Source: Pseudidiomarina planktonica
GTDB taxonomy: Bacteria > Pseudomonadota > Gammaproteobacteria > Enterobacterales > Alteromonadaceae
Direction: 5' to 3'
Assembly (NCBI RefSeq): GCF_900177775.1
Contig: NZ_FXWH01000003.1
Location: 1 to 64,000 of the forward strand
DNA: 64,000 nt
Each line of letters begins with the position of its first letter. Position 1 is the stretch's first letter. The notes below the pieces were generated by a model. It was not told where the DNA came from and did no database searches. It saw only the letters and a program-made list of their open reading frames with translations. Of this stretch, positions 7,779 to 16,504 are shown piece by piece. The position numbers and the translations under genes were made by a program.

Positions 7779-8493
7779 TGCTGGATTCTCCCGTATGGTT
7801 CTGGTGAGCGTTATTTATTTCTGCCAGTTCCAGGTGGCGGGAAAAATGACTAGCTAAACTGGCGTCATGGGTCACAAACAGCAAAGCGGTTTGCTGTTGC
7901 TCACACTCTTTAAATAACAACTGTAAAAACTCGTCGCGGCGCTCGGCATCTAATGCCGACGTGGGTTCATCAGCAATAATCAGAGCCGGCTTGCCTAGTA
8001 AAGCTCGCGCTACGGCAACCCGCTGTTGTTGGCCCACGCTAAGGGTATGTGCTGGTTGTTGTTGAATTGCAGCCACAATACCTAGCTCGGTTAGTAAACG
8101 TTCGGCGGCACCGGTTAGCGTTTCGCCGCTATCAGCAATACGCTGACGGCGTTGGCGGGAAAACTGACTGCCAAGCAATACATTGTCGAGTGCCGAAAGA
8201 TAAGGAAGTAAATTGAACTGTTGAAACACAAAGCCAATGTCATGGGCGCGCAATTTGTCGCGCTGACGAGCAGAAAGAGAGGCTAAGTTCTGTTGCAGAA
8301 GCTCAATGGAACCTTGTTGTGGGGCATAAATACCCGCTAACAAACTGAGCAAGGTTGACTTGCCGCTGCCACTGGGGCCGCGCAGCATAACTCGTTCACC
8401 TGCGGCGATATCCAGCTGTGGAATATCAAGCAGCAGGTCAGTAGCTCCTGGCCAGCGAAAGCGAAGATCGCGAATGCGGACGCAGGAGCTCAT
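7771..8493 (-). CDS. ABC transporter ATP-binding protein (LolD/MacB type)
   Basis: About 240 residues. Walker A GPSGSGKST near 39-47, Q-loop in FVFQQFNLLPY, ABC signature read here as LSVGQQQ (the usual LSGGQ with V), Walker B LIIADEPTSALD, and the switch histidine in FVTHD. This is the FtsE/LolD/MacB-type ATPase that partners single-gene FtsX permeases. I chose ATG at 8493 over the GTG at 8499, which directly abuts the ppa stop. Because no intergenic space separates it from ppa, it is probably read from the ppa promoter or from a promoter inside ppa. Confidence 0.86.
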   Translation of the reverse strand: MSSCVRIRDLRFRWPGATDLLLDIPQLDIAAGERVMLRGPSGSGKSTLLSLLAGIYAPQQGSIELLQQNLASLSARQRDKLRAHDIGFVFQQFNLLPYLSALDNVLLGSQFSRQRRQRIADSGETLTGAAERLLTELGIVAAIQQQPAHTLSVGQQQRVAVARALLGKPALIIADEPTSALDAERRDEFLQLLFKECEQQQTALLFVTHDASLASHFSRHLELAEINNAHQNHTGESSNV

Positions 8494-8499
8494 AATCAC

Positions 8500-9030
8500 T
8501 TACTTCTTGTTGGCGCGTTCAAACGAGCTTTGGATTTCAGCTTTTGCTTCAGCTACGTCACCCCAGCCTTGAACTTTTACCCACTTGCCTTTTTCCAGCT
8601 CTTTGTAGCGCTCGAAGAAGTGAGTAATTTGTGCACGTAACAACTCAGGTAGGTCGTTTACATCTTTAATGTGGTCGTACTCTTTGGTTAATTTACTTAC
8701 TGGTACCGCCACAACTTTCGCGTCTTCACCAGCTTCGTCAGTCATCTTTAATACGCCAACCGGGCGACATTTAATTACTGAACCTGCTTGTAACGGGAAC
8801 GGCGTTAACACTAGTACATCAACCGGGTCGCCGTCTAACGACAAGGTTTGGTTCACGAAGCCGTAGTTGCACGGGTAAAACATTGGCGTTGACATAAAAC
8901 GGTCAACCCATAAGGTACCAGTGTCTTTGTCCACTTCGTATTTAATCGGGTCGGCATTGGCCGGAATTTCGATAATAACGTTTACTTCTTCTGGCATGTT
9001 GCTGCCGGCACTAACCAAACTTAAGCTCAT
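8500..9030 (-). CDS. ppa: Inorganic pyrophosphatase
   Basis: 176 residues from the ATG at 9030, chosen because MSLSLVSAG aligns with the E. coli start and AGGAA lies 5 bases ahead; an upstream in-frame ATG would add seven residues. It hydrolyses PPi to two phosphates, driving biosynthetic reactions. Family I signatures are clear: [23 protein letters not shown], and the Mg-binding motif DGDPVDVLV. The ABC-transporter ATPase begins immediately downstream, an unusual linkage of a housekeeping enzyme with a transporter. Confidence 0.97.
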   Translation of the reverse strand: MSLSLVSAGSNMPEEVNVIIEIPANADPIKYEVDKDTGTLWVDRFMSTPMFYPCNYGFVNQTLSLDGDPVDVLVLTPFPLQAGSVIKCRPVGVLKMTDEAGEDAKVVAVPVSKLTKEYDHIKDVNDLPELLRAQITHFFERYKELEKGKWVKVQGWGDVAEAKAEIQSSFERANKK

Positions 9031-9081
9031 GATGATTCCTGTTCGTTTCAAGTTTCAAAAATGCAAATAGTAGATAGCCAA

Positions 9082-9110
9082 ATTATACGTTGATTCTAGC
9101 TGCTTGCGAA
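9082..9110 (-). promoter_or_regulatory. Sigma-70 promoter of ppa
   Basis: On the minus strand, -35 TTCGCA (9105-9110), a 17-base spacer and a perfect -10 TATAAT (9082-9087), about 50 bases before the ppa start. It may also serve the ABC and DUF3299 genes behind ppa. Confidence 0.65.
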
Positions 9111-9133
9111 CCCCGACTAAAGGCGAAGTTCAT

Positions 9134-10114
9134 TTATTCGTTCCCGCTGCGGGTGTGGTATTCCAGACAAGTTTCAACCTCGTCTGCAGAACCCAGCACA
9201 ACCCCTACGCGCTGATGAATGTCGGTAGGTTGTACCGCCATTATGCGCTCCAGCCCGGTCGTTGCTTTACCACCGGCTTGTTCAATCAAATAGCTCATTG
9301 GGTTAGCTTCATACAATAACCGTAATTTATACGGTTTATCCGGTTTACGGCTGTCCCAGGGATAGGCAAATAGGCCACCGCGGCAAAGTACGCGATGAAC
9401 ATCAGCCACCATGGCAGCAATCCAGCGCATATTAAAGTTTTTACCCCGCGGGCCCTGCTTACCGGCCAGCAAGTCGGTTACGTATGACTGCATGGCTGGC
9501 GACCAATGGCGCTGATTCGACATATTGATGGCGAATTCCTGCGTGTGTGCCGGAATCGTGATGTCTGAACGCGTTAACAAAAACTCACCCACAGTCTGGT
9601 CCAGGGTGAACATTTTCACGCCTTTACCGGTGGAGAATACCAACATGGTGGAAGGGCCATACACCACATAACCAGCCATAACTTGTTGAGTACCTTGCTG
9701 CAGGAACATGTCCGGGCCGCTGCGACCATCTTTCGGGGTTGGCAGTACTGAGAAGATAGTGCCAACCATGCTATTGATGTCGATGTTTGAGCTACCATCA
9801 AGCGGGTCGAACGCAACCAGATAGTCACCGCTTTCATCTCCGTCAACAATGCCATCTTCTTCTTCCGAGGCAATGGCGCGCACGTGCTTACATTCAAGCA
9901 GTATGTCTTTTAATAATTGGTTGGACAGTACATCCAGTTTTTTTTGTGTTTCGCCCTGAATATTTTCATCCAGAGTTGAACCCAGCACGCCTGCCAGTTC
10001 GCCTTGGTGCAAACGATAAGAAATCTCTTTGGCACAAATTTGCAGTGTATTAATTACTGAAATCAGCGCTTCATCGACTTGATCACGACGTAAGGTCGGA
10101 ATTAAGCGTTGCAT
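9134..10114 (-). CDS. fbp: Fructose-1,6-bisphosphatase class I
   Basis: 326 residues, full length. It removes the 1-phosphate of fructose-1,6-bisphosphate in gluconeogenesis. The metal and substrate site is visible as SEEEDG (83-88) and [11 protein letters not shown] (102-112), with the later sugar-phosphate motif [15 protein letters not shown] near the C-terminus. It reads divergently from mpl across a 219-base promoter region. A weak sigma-54-like match lies at 10180-10196 upstream. Its 3' end faces the ppa promoter with about 100 bases between the coding regions. Confidence 0.97.
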   Translation of the reverse strand: MQRLIPTLRRDQVDEALISVINTLQICAKEISYRLHQGELAGVLGSTLDENIQGETQKKLDVLSNQLLKDILLECKHVRAIASEEEDGIVDGDESGDYLVAFDPLDGSSNIDINSMVGTIFSVLPTPKDGRSGPDMFLQQGTQQVMAGYVVYGPSTMLVFSTGKGVKMFTLDQTVGEFLLTRSDITIPAHTQEFAINMSNQRHWSPAMQSYVTDLLAGKQGPRGKNFNMRWIAAMVADVHRVLCRGGLFAYPWDSRKPDKPYKLRLLYEANPMSYLIEQAGGKATTGLERIMAVQPTDIHQRVGVVLGSADEVETCLEYHTRSGNE

Positions 10115-10269
10115 GGTATCCTCGCCATTAAAAACTGAGATGGGCTGGCAGATTGCTGGAGGCTATATAAGTAAAGGCCTACAAAGCTGGTGCCAACCAA
10201 TTTAAATTCGGGCTAAAGTTTACCGTAATTTCAGCTAAAATGCTGCCTAGATTCTCGCCCATGTTACAC

Positions 10270-10298
10270 TTGGCGGAATAATAATAACCGGATTATAC
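10270..10298 (+). promoter_or_regulatory. Sigma-70 promoter of mpl
   Basis: -35 TTGGCG (10270-10275), a 17-base spacer, -10 TTATAC (10293-10298), then a GC-rich CGCGCG discriminator. The GAGGAG ribosome site at 10315-10320 is rather far (13 bases) from the ATG at 10334. Confidence 0.6.
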
Positions 10299-10333
10299 GC
10301 GCGTAGCGCTCAGCGAGGAGACTCTCTCGAATC

Positions 10334-11674
10334 ATGCACATTCATATTTTAGGTATTTGCGGTACCTTTATGGCGGGTATTGCAACTCTGGCAAAAGAGC
10401 TTGGGCATGAGGTAACGGGGGCTGATCAGCAGGTTTATCCGCCGATGAGCACCTTATTACAGCAACAGGGAATTGAGCTCACCGAAGGTTATGCCGCCGA
10501 AGACCTGCCGGAGCAAGCCGACTTAATTCTTATTGGTAACGCCTTGAGCCGCGGTAACCCGGCCGTTGAAGCAGTACTGAACCGCCGCTTGCCCTATCAG
10601 TCTGCCGCGCAATGGTTGCATGATGAAGTGTTACAAACTCGCTGGGTATTGGCCGTAGCCGGTACCCACGGTAAAACGACTACCGCCAGTATTTTAAGCT
10701 GGCTACTTGAAGCGGGCGGTTTGCAACCGGGCTTTTTGGTTGGTGGCGTGCTGGCTAATTTTGATGCTTCAGCCCGGCTGGGTAACAGCGATTTTTTCGT
10801 CATTGAAGCCGACGAGTATGACACTGCGTTTTTTGATAAGCGTTCCAAGTTTGTGCACTACTGCCCGTCCACGTTAATTCTGAACAATCTTGAGTTTGAC
10901 CATGCCGATATATTTCCTGATTTAGCGGCTATTCAACGCCAGTTTGCGCATTTATTGCGAGTGGTGCCAGGGTACGGTCAAGTGCTTTATCCGCTTGAGG
11001 AAAGTAATTTAGACGCGGTGTTTGCGGCTGGATGTTGGAGTGAGCGCGTGAGCGTGGGGCCAAAAGGCCGCTGGCAGGCAAAACTACAGCACCCGGACGG
11101 GTCAAAGTTTGATGTTTATTTTGACGATAAATTACGTGGTCAGGTGAGTTGGGATCTGGTGGGGCAGCACAATGTGGCGAATGCGCTGATGGCAATCGCG
11201 GCAGCGATGCACGTGGGCGTGAGCCCCGAAGTAAGCTGTGCCGCGCTGGCCGATTATAGAAATACCAAGCGACGCCTTGAATTACGCGGTGAAGTGAACC
11301 ATATCCGTGTATACGATGATTTTGCTCACCACCCGACAGCTATTGCCACTACGCTAGCTGGTTTACGCGCGAAAGTGGGCTCACAGCGAATTATTGCCGT
11401 ACTGGAGTTGCGTTCGAACACCATGAAAGTTGGTGTACATGCCGATCAGTTGGCGGCATCCCTGGCTGCGGCCGACGAAGTGTTTATTTTGGTACCACCG
11501 CAACTCCCCTGGTCGGTTGCCGACCAAGTGCCGCAAGCGCATTGTTTGAGCAGCGTCGACCATATTCTATTGCAGCTGAAAGACAGTTTGCGCGCCAATG
11601 ATCAGGTGCTGATTATGAGTAACGGTGGCTTTGAAAATATTCATGAACGCTTGTTAGAGCAACTGCGTTCTTAG
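10334..11674 (+). CDS. mpl: Murein tripeptide ligase Mpl
   Basis: 446 residues. It ligates recycled L-Ala-gamma-D-Glu-meso-DAP to UDP-MurNAc, returning cell-wall peptide to the peptidoglycan precursor pool. Mur ligase architecture: Rossmann start HILGICGTFMAG, ATP P-loop AGTHGKTTTA near 111-120, ADEYDTAFFDKRSKF, and the C-terminal domain with DDFAHHPTAI and LRSNTMK. The start aligns with the E. coli protein. Other recycling genes (anmK, amgK, murU) lie elsewhere in the window. ubiX follows 56 bases downstream. Confidence 0.97.
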   Translation: MHIHILGICGTFMAGIATLAKELGHEVTGADQQVYPPMSTLLQQQGIELTEGYAAEDLPEQADLILIGNALSRGNPAVEAVLNRRLPYQSAAQWLHDEVLQTRWVLAVAGTHGKTTTASILSWLLEAGGLQPGFLVGGVLANFDASARLGNSDFFVIEADEYDTAFFDKRSKFVHYCPSTLILNNLEFDHADIFPDLAAIQRQFAHLLRVVPGYGQVLYPLEESNLDAVFAAGCWSERVSVGPKGRWQAKLQHPDGSKFDVYFDDKLRGQVSWDLVGQHNVANALMAIAAAMHVGVSPEVSCAALADYRNTKRRLELRGEVNHIRVYDDFAHHPTAIATTLAGLRAKVGSQRIIAVLELRSNTMKVGVHADQLAASLAAADEVFILVPPQLPWSVADQVPQAHCLSSVDHILLQLKDSLRANDQVLIMSNGGFENIHERLLEQLRS

Positions 11675-11730
11675 CACTTTCTGGCGGTGATTGAATCACG
11701 TGCTGGTTAAGTAACTAAACAGGAATTGTG

Positions 11731-12378
11731 ATGACGGTGAGCAAGTTTAGTAAAGCTGATAATACTATTACGCTGGCTATTACCGGCGCTTCAGGTGCGC
11801 CTTATGCGCTGCGTTTGATAGAATGCTTGCTGGCGCAACAGCAGAATGTTTATTTACTGATGTCCAGCGCTGCCCGGGTGGTATTCGCTACCGAGTGTGA
11901 CTGGCAGTTGCCAGCGGCGCCGGAAGCTTTAGCGAAGGCGCTACGCGAACATTTTCAGGTTGCTGACGACCGCTTGCAGGTGTTTGGAAAAGAACAATGG
12001 TTGTCGCCGGTAGCCTCGGGCTCGGCTGCACCGAAACGCATGGTGGTGTGTCCTTGTTCCACCGGCACCTTGTCAGCTATTGCCACAGGTGCCAGTGACA
12101 ACTTGATTGAGCGCGCTGCCGATGTAGTGTTGAAAGAACGCGGCCAGTTAATACTGGTGCCGCGGGAAATGCCGTTGTCGACCATTCATTTGGAAAACAT
12201 GTTAACGCTGTCGCGCATGGGCGTTACCATAATGCCGGCTGCGCCGGGCTTCTATCATCAACCGCAAAGCATCAACGATATGGTGGATTTTGTGGTGGCC
12301 CGAATTTTAGATCATCTTAACCTGGACCAGAATTTGGTGCCGCGTTGGGGTTATGAGAAAGCCTCTGCTAAGGAGTAA
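11731..12378 (+). CDS. ubiX: Flavin prenyltransferase UbiX
   Basis: 215 residues from ATG 11731. AGGA at 11721-11724 gives better spacing to this codon than to the GTG at 11728. UbiX attaches dimethylallyl phosphate to FMN, making the prenyl-FMN cofactor of UbiD in ubiquinone synthesis. The flavin-site start [18 protein letters not shown] and the C-terminal loop [20 protein letters not shown] are characteristic. An ABC-2 transporter gene begins 9 bases later, so it probably shares a transcript with 12388-14793. No ubiD is visible in the window. Confidence 0.95.
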   Translation: MTVSKFSKADNTITLAITGASGAPYALRLIECLLAQQQNVYLLMSSAARVVFATECDWQLPAAPEALAKALREHFQVADDRLQVFGKEQWLSPVASGSAAPKRMVVCPCSTGTLSAIATGASDNLIERAADVVLKERGQLILVPREMPLSTIHLENMLTLSRMGVTIMPAAPGFYHQPQSINDMVDFVVARILDHLNLDQNLVPRWGYEKASAKE

Positions 12379-12387
12379 CCGATAGTT

Positions 12388-13323
12388 ATGAAAGCGCTTT
12401 CAATTAAAGGCTTACGGAAAGTATACAAAGGCGGTTTTGAAGCCTTAAAAGGAATTGATCTGGATGTAGAAGAAGGTGACTTCTTTGCGCTGCTGGGCCC
12501 AAATGGCGCAGGTAAATCAACCACCATAGGTATTGTGTCGTCGTTGGTAAATAAAACTGCCGGCAGCGTAACTGTGTTTGATTATGACCTGGACAAGCAA
12601 CTGGTTGAGCTGAAAAAGCAAATTGGTTTGGTGCCGCAGGAATTTAATTTTAATCAGTTTGAAACCGTTACCCAAATAGTGGTGAATCAGGCTGGTTACT
12701 ACGGCGTGCCGCGTAAGCTGGCGCACGAACGTGCCGAAAAATATTTGAAACAACTGGGCTTGTGGGACAAACGCAATGAGCGTGCGCGCTCACTGTCCGG
12801 TGGTATGAAACGTCGCTTAATGATTGCCCGGGCGTTGTTGCATGAACCACGCTTGTTGATTCTGGATGAACCAACCGCTGGGGTGGATATTGAACTACGC
12901 CGCTCCATGTGGGATTACCTTGAGAAAATAAACAAGCAAGGTATCACCATTATCCTGACGACCCATTACCTGGAAGAAGCCGAAAGCTTGTGTCGTAAAA
13001 TCGCCATTATTGATAGCGGCGAAATTATTGAAAACACCTCTATGAAGCGTTTGCTGGCTACGTTGAATATGGAAACGTTCGTCATGGACTTGGCGCCAGA
13101 TCAGGCCAAACCTGAGTTAACCGGCATGGTGTCGCGGCAGGTAGACGATCACACGCTGGAAGTGGACGTTGAGAAGAGCGCCGGTTTGAACAAAGTGTTT
13201 GAACAGCTGAACGAGCAAAATGTAAAAGTGCTGTCGATGCGTAACAAAGCAAACCGTTTAGAAGAACTATTTGTCGGGTTGGTAGAAAAAGGCCGTCAGG
13301 TAAAGGAGCATAAGCATGGCTAG
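12388..13323 (+). CDS. yadG: ABC-2 transporter ATP-binding protein (YadG-like)
   Basis: 311 residues. Walker A GPNGAGKST (near 38-46), signature LSGGMKRRLMIARAL, Walker B LLILDEPTAGVD and switch histidine in LTTHYLEEAE; the last 80 residues are the extended C-terminal region of this subgroup. It matches YadG of E. coli in length and in neighbourhood, since yadGH lie near panB/panC there too. Its stop overlaps the permease start by 8 bases. Substrate unknown; ABC-2 exporters of this type move polysaccharides, lipids or drugs. Confidence 0.88.
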   Translation: MKALSIKGLRKVYKGGFEALKGIDLDVEEGDFFALLGPNGAGKSTTIGIVSSLVNKTAGSVTVFDYDLDKQLVELKKQIGLVPQEFNFNQFETVTQIVVNQAGYYGVPRKLAHERAEKYLKQLGLWDKRNERARSLSGGMKRRLMIARALLHEPRLLILDEPTAGVDIELRRSMWDYLEKINKQGITIILTTHYLEEAESLCRKIAIIDSGEIIENTSMKRLLATLNMETFVMDLAPDQAKPELTGMVSRQVDDHTLEVDVEKSAGLNKVFEQLNEQNVKVLSMRNKANRLEELFVGLVEKGRQVKEHKHG

Positions 13324-14092
13324 TGGTTATAACGTGACTGCCCTGAAAACAATTTGGATTAAAGAGTGCACGCGGTTTTTACGCATTTGGGTGCAAACCC
13401 TGGTACCACCTGCAATTACCATGACCCTGTACTTTGTTATTTTCGGTAGCATTGTAGGGGAGCGTATTGGCGACATGGCCGGCTTTTCCTACATGGAATT
13501 TATTGTGCCGGGTCTGATTATGATGTCGGTTATTACCAACTCGTATTCGAACGTGGCATCGTCATTCTTCGGGGCGAAATTCCAGAGCAACATTGAAGAA
13601 ATGCTGGTAGCGCCGGTGTCTACGGCCACTATTATTGCCGGTTACGTGGGCGGTGGTTTAGCGCGCTCATTGCTGGTGGCTATTATTGTTACGTTGGTGT
13701 CGTTTGCGTTTGTAGAAAACGTACAAATTCATCATGCCGGCATTTTAGTGTTAAGTGTGGTGCTAACCTCAACGCTATTTTCACTGGGCGGCTTACTGAA
13801 TGCGGTGTTCGCGAAAACCTTTGATGACATTTCGATAGTGCCAACCTTTGTATTAACACCGCTGACCTATTTAGGCGGGGTGTTTTTCTCGGTATCCATG
13901 CTGGGCGAAGCCTGGCAGTGGGTGGCTAAAATGAACCCAATTTTATATATGGTAAACGCCTTCCGTTACGGATTCCTTGGTTATTCTGATGTGAATATGG
14001 CAGTGGCGTTAACGGTTATTATTGGTTTCAATATTGCCTTGTTCGCCGTGGTGTATTCGTTGCTTGAACGTGGTGTGGGAATTCGTACGTGA
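13316..14092 (+). CDS. yadH: ABC-2 transporter permease (YadH-like)
   Basis: 258 residues, six predicted membrane spans and the ABC-2 signature region around FDDISIVPTFVLTPLTYLGGVFFSVSML (about 182-209). It overlaps the ATPase gene upstream by 8 bases and the methyltransferase gene downstream by 4, giving strict translational coupling. It matches E. coli YadH in size. No substrate-binding protein is encoded, as expected for an exporter. Confidence 0.88.
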   Translation: MASGYNVTALKTIWIKECTRFLRIWVQTLVPPAITMTLYFVIFGSIVGERIGDMAGFSYMEFIVPGLIMMSVITNSYSNVASSFFGAKFQSNIEEMLVAPVSTATIIAGYVGGGLARSLLVAIIVTLVSFAFVENVQIHHAGILVLSVVLTSTLFSLGGLLNAVFAKTFDDISIVPTFVLTPLTYLGGVFFSVSMLGEAWQWVAKMNPILYMVNAFRYGFLGYSDVNMAVALTVIIGFNIALFAVVYSLLERGVGIRT

Positions 14093-14793
14093 ATTCAGTA
14101 TCGCGACCGGTTACCACCAACCAAAATGGCAATCACGACGAGCTGACCGCATTGGTAATGCGCCATTTGCGGTCACCCTTTAAAAAGCCAATTCAGGAAC
14201 ACAACGCCGAAGCCTTTGCCGAAGTTCAGCGGTTGGTGGCTGACTGGCAGGGGCCGTTGATTTTAGATTCCTGCTGCGGTGTGGGTGAGAGTACTGCACG
14301 TTTGGCGCAGGAACACCCAGAAGCGTTGGTTATTGGCGTGGACAAATCAGCACACCGGCTGCAACGTCATGCGCAATACGAGCAAGCAGGGGCGGGTGAG
14401 CGTTATATTTTGGTGCGGGCCGACTTAAATGATTTTTGGCGGTTAGCCGTGGCGGCGAACTGGCATTTGCACAAACATTACATTTTGTATCCGAATCCGT
14501 GGCCAAAAGCCTCGCATTTAAGTAGGCGCTGGCATGGTAGCCCGGTGTGGCCATACGTAATGGCGTTAGGTGGCGAACTGGTCATGCGCTCCAACTGGGT
14601 GATTTATCTTACCGAAGTGGCGGCTACGCTGGCGTTGGTGAATTGTTCGGCATCGGTAAAAACGCTTCTGGCCGACAACGAACCCTTGACGCCGTTTGAG
14701 CGAAAGTACCAGAATAGCAATCAACAGCTGTGGCAATTACAGGCACAATTACCTGAAGACAGTCGCTATTTTTCGGCGATCGAGGCAGAATAA
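14089..14793 (+). CDS. TrmB-like SAM-dependent methyltransferase
   Basis: 234 residues from a GTG that overlaps the permease stop (GTGA). Class I methyltransferase fold with SAM loop LDSCCGVGESTARLA (about 58-72), acidic VDKS, and a YPNPWPK motif near 137-143 that matches the PDPWPKKRH tRNA-binding signature of TrmB (m7G46 tRNA methyltransferase). The SAM loop and C-terminus are divergent from canonical TrmB, so it may be a paralogue with another RNA substrate. A second trmB elsewhere in the genome would support that. Confidence 0.7.
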   Translation: MNSVSRPVTTNQNGNHDELTALVMRHLRSPFKKPIQEHNAEAFAEVQRLVADWQGPLILDSCCGVGESTARLAQEHPEALVIGVDKSAHRLQRHAQYEQAGAGERYILVRADLNDFWRLAVAANWHLHKHYILYPNPWPKASHLSRRWHGSPVWPYVMALGGELVMRSNWVIYLTEVAATLALVNCSASVKTLLADNEPLTPFERKYQNSNQQLWQLQAQLPEDSRYFSAIEAE

Positions 14794-14842
14794 GCCCCAT
14801 GCGCTCAGCACCACAAATTCTGTGGTTGTATAGGATTTCGTT

Positions 14843-16495
14843 TTGAGTAAAACCAATTTTGCGGAAGTAAACCAGGAAGCCCTGCTCAAGATTTTTACCA
14901 TTCCCGAGGCACCGGATTCCACGCTAGGTAAAATCGAACGCCACTTATCTGAAAACCTGATGGGTTTTCTGGGTGAGCATATTGTTGCCCGCGAAAAACC
15001 GCTGCAGGAAATTGAGCAAAACTTTCAGGCCAGTTCGGTACCGGAACAACCGGTCTATGTGTCTGATCACACCGAGTTTCTGCTCGACAAGCTGGTAGCA
15101 CATTCGGTGCACACAGCTTCGCCGCGTTTTATTGGTCACATGACTTCCGCGCTTCCCTATTTCTTATTGCCACTGGCAAAGCTCATGGTGGGCTTGAATC
15201 AAAACCTGGTAAAAATTGAAACCTCGAAGGCTTTTACGCCGCTCGAGCGCAACGTTCTGGGCATGTTGCATCACCTTGTATACGGGCAGGACGAAGCTTT
15301 TTATAAACGCTGGATGCACAGTGCTGAGCATTCACTGGGTGCTATGTGCTCCGGTGGTACAGTGGCCAATATCACTGCGTTATGGGTTGCCCGTAACCGC
15401 TTGTTAAAAGCCGACGGCGACTTTGCTGGCGTAGCCAATGACGGTTTAGCGGCAGGGCTGGCGCATTATAACTACAAGCGAGCCACGGTGATGGTGTCTG
15501 AGCGCGGTCACTATTCGCTTAGTAAAGCTGCTGATGTGCTGGGTATAGGCCGACGCAATCTGGTTGCCGTAGCTACCGACGAAAACAACCGTATTCGTAT
15601 TGATGCCCTGCGCGAAGCCTGTGAAAAAGTGGCGGCTGAAGGCGGTAAGGTGATGGCCATTATTGGCGTTGCCGGTACTACTGAAACTGGCCATATTGAT
15701 CCGCTTGACCAAATGGCCGACGTTGCCAAAGAAATAGGTACCCACTTTCACGTGGATGCTGCCTGGGGTGGTGCAACTTTATTGTCGAACACTCACCGGC
15801 ACTTGCTGAAGGGCATTGAACGCGCCGACAGCGTGACCATAGATGCGCACAAGCAAATGTATGTGCCTATGGGCGCTGGCATGGTGTTGTTCCGTGATCC
15901 GGGCATGGTGCGTGCCATTGAGCATCACGCGGAGTACATTATTCGCCACGGTTCAAAAGACTTAGGGTCGCATACCATGGAAGGCTCACGCTCGGGCATG
16001 GCCATGATGGTGTTCTCGGCGCTACACGTAATGGGCCGTAGCGGCTATGAATTGCTGATAGATGGCAGCATGGAAAAAGCGCGTTATTTCGCCAAACTTA
16101 TTGACGATCAGAACGACTTTGAAGTGATTACTCACCCCGAGTTATGCCTGTTAACCTATCGGTTTGTGCCAACCCGGGTGAAGGTGGCATTAAAAACCGC
16201 ATCCGCAGAACAAGTGCGGCGCCTCACGCCACACCTGAATGCATTAACTCGTTTTGTACAGAAGCGCCAACGGGAAACCGGCCAGTCGTTTGTGTCACGG
16301 ACGAAGCTGACTCCGGCTCAATATGGGCGAGAGCCGACGGTGGTGTTTCGGGTGGTACTGGCGAATCCGTTAACAACGCAGGACATGCTGGCGGAAGTAC
16401 TGGAAGAGCAGCGCCAAATAGCGCGCCAGGCCACCAGCTTGCTGGGCGCGTTGCATACGGAGCTGCGTGAGTTAGGGCTTACTAACCGGGACTGA
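14843..16495 (+). CDS. panP: Pyridoxal-dependent aspartate 1-decarboxylase PanP
   Basis: 550 residues from TTG 14843, with AGGA 7 bases ahead; the N-terminus aligns with Vibrio PanP. Group II PLP decarboxylase: conserved GHMTSALPYFL, cofactor region CSGGTVANITALW, VDAAWGG, and Schiff-base Lys337 in TIDAHKQMYVPMGAG. PanP decarboxylates L-aspartate to beta-alanine and replaces the pyruvoyl enzyme PanD in marine gammaproteobacteria. The converging panC and panB supply the rest of pantothenate synthesis, which strongly supports the call over glutamate decarboxylase. No panD is seen in the window. Confidence 0.93.
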   Translation: MSKTNFAEVNQEALLKIFTIPEAPDSTLGKIERHLSENLMGFLGEHIVAREKPLQEIEQNFQASSVPEQPVYVSDHTEFLLDKLVAHSVHTASPRFIGHMTSALPYFLLPLAKLMVGLNQNLVKIETSKAFTPLERNVLGMLHHLVYGQDEAFYKRWMHSAEHSLGAMCSGGTVANITALWVARNRLLKADGDFAGVANDGLAAGLAHYNYKRATVMVSERGHYSLSKAADVLGIGRRNLVAVATDENNRIRIDALREACEKVAAEGGKVMAIIGVAGTTETGHIDPLDQMADVAKEIGTHFHVDAAWGGATLLSNTHRHLLKGIERADSVTIDAHKQMYVPMGAGMVLFRDPGMVRAIEHHAEYIIRHGSKDLGSHTMEGSRSGMAMMVFSALHVMGRSGYELLIDGSMEKARYFAKLIDDQNDFEVITHPELCLLTYRFVPTRVKVALKTASAEQVRRLTPHLNALTRFVQKRQRETGQSFVSRTKLTPAQYGREPTVVFRVVLANPLTTQDMLAEVLEEQRQIARQATSLLGALHTELRELGLTNRD

Positions 16496-16504
16496 GCCGG
16501 TTAG
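16482..16504. terminator. Hairpin containing both stop codons of panP and panC
   Basis: CTAACCGG at 16482-16489 pairs with CCGGTTAG at 16497-16504 around a 7-base loop. The panP TGA (16493-16495) is in the loop, and the panC stop, read on the minus strand at 16501-16503, is in the right arm. Only five bases separate the two coding regions. No U-run, so terminator strength is uncertain. Confidence 0.45.

Noticed and set aside
15446-15751. 101-residue minus-strand frame within panP
   Set aside because: It lies in the conserved PLP domain and has no homology or start context.
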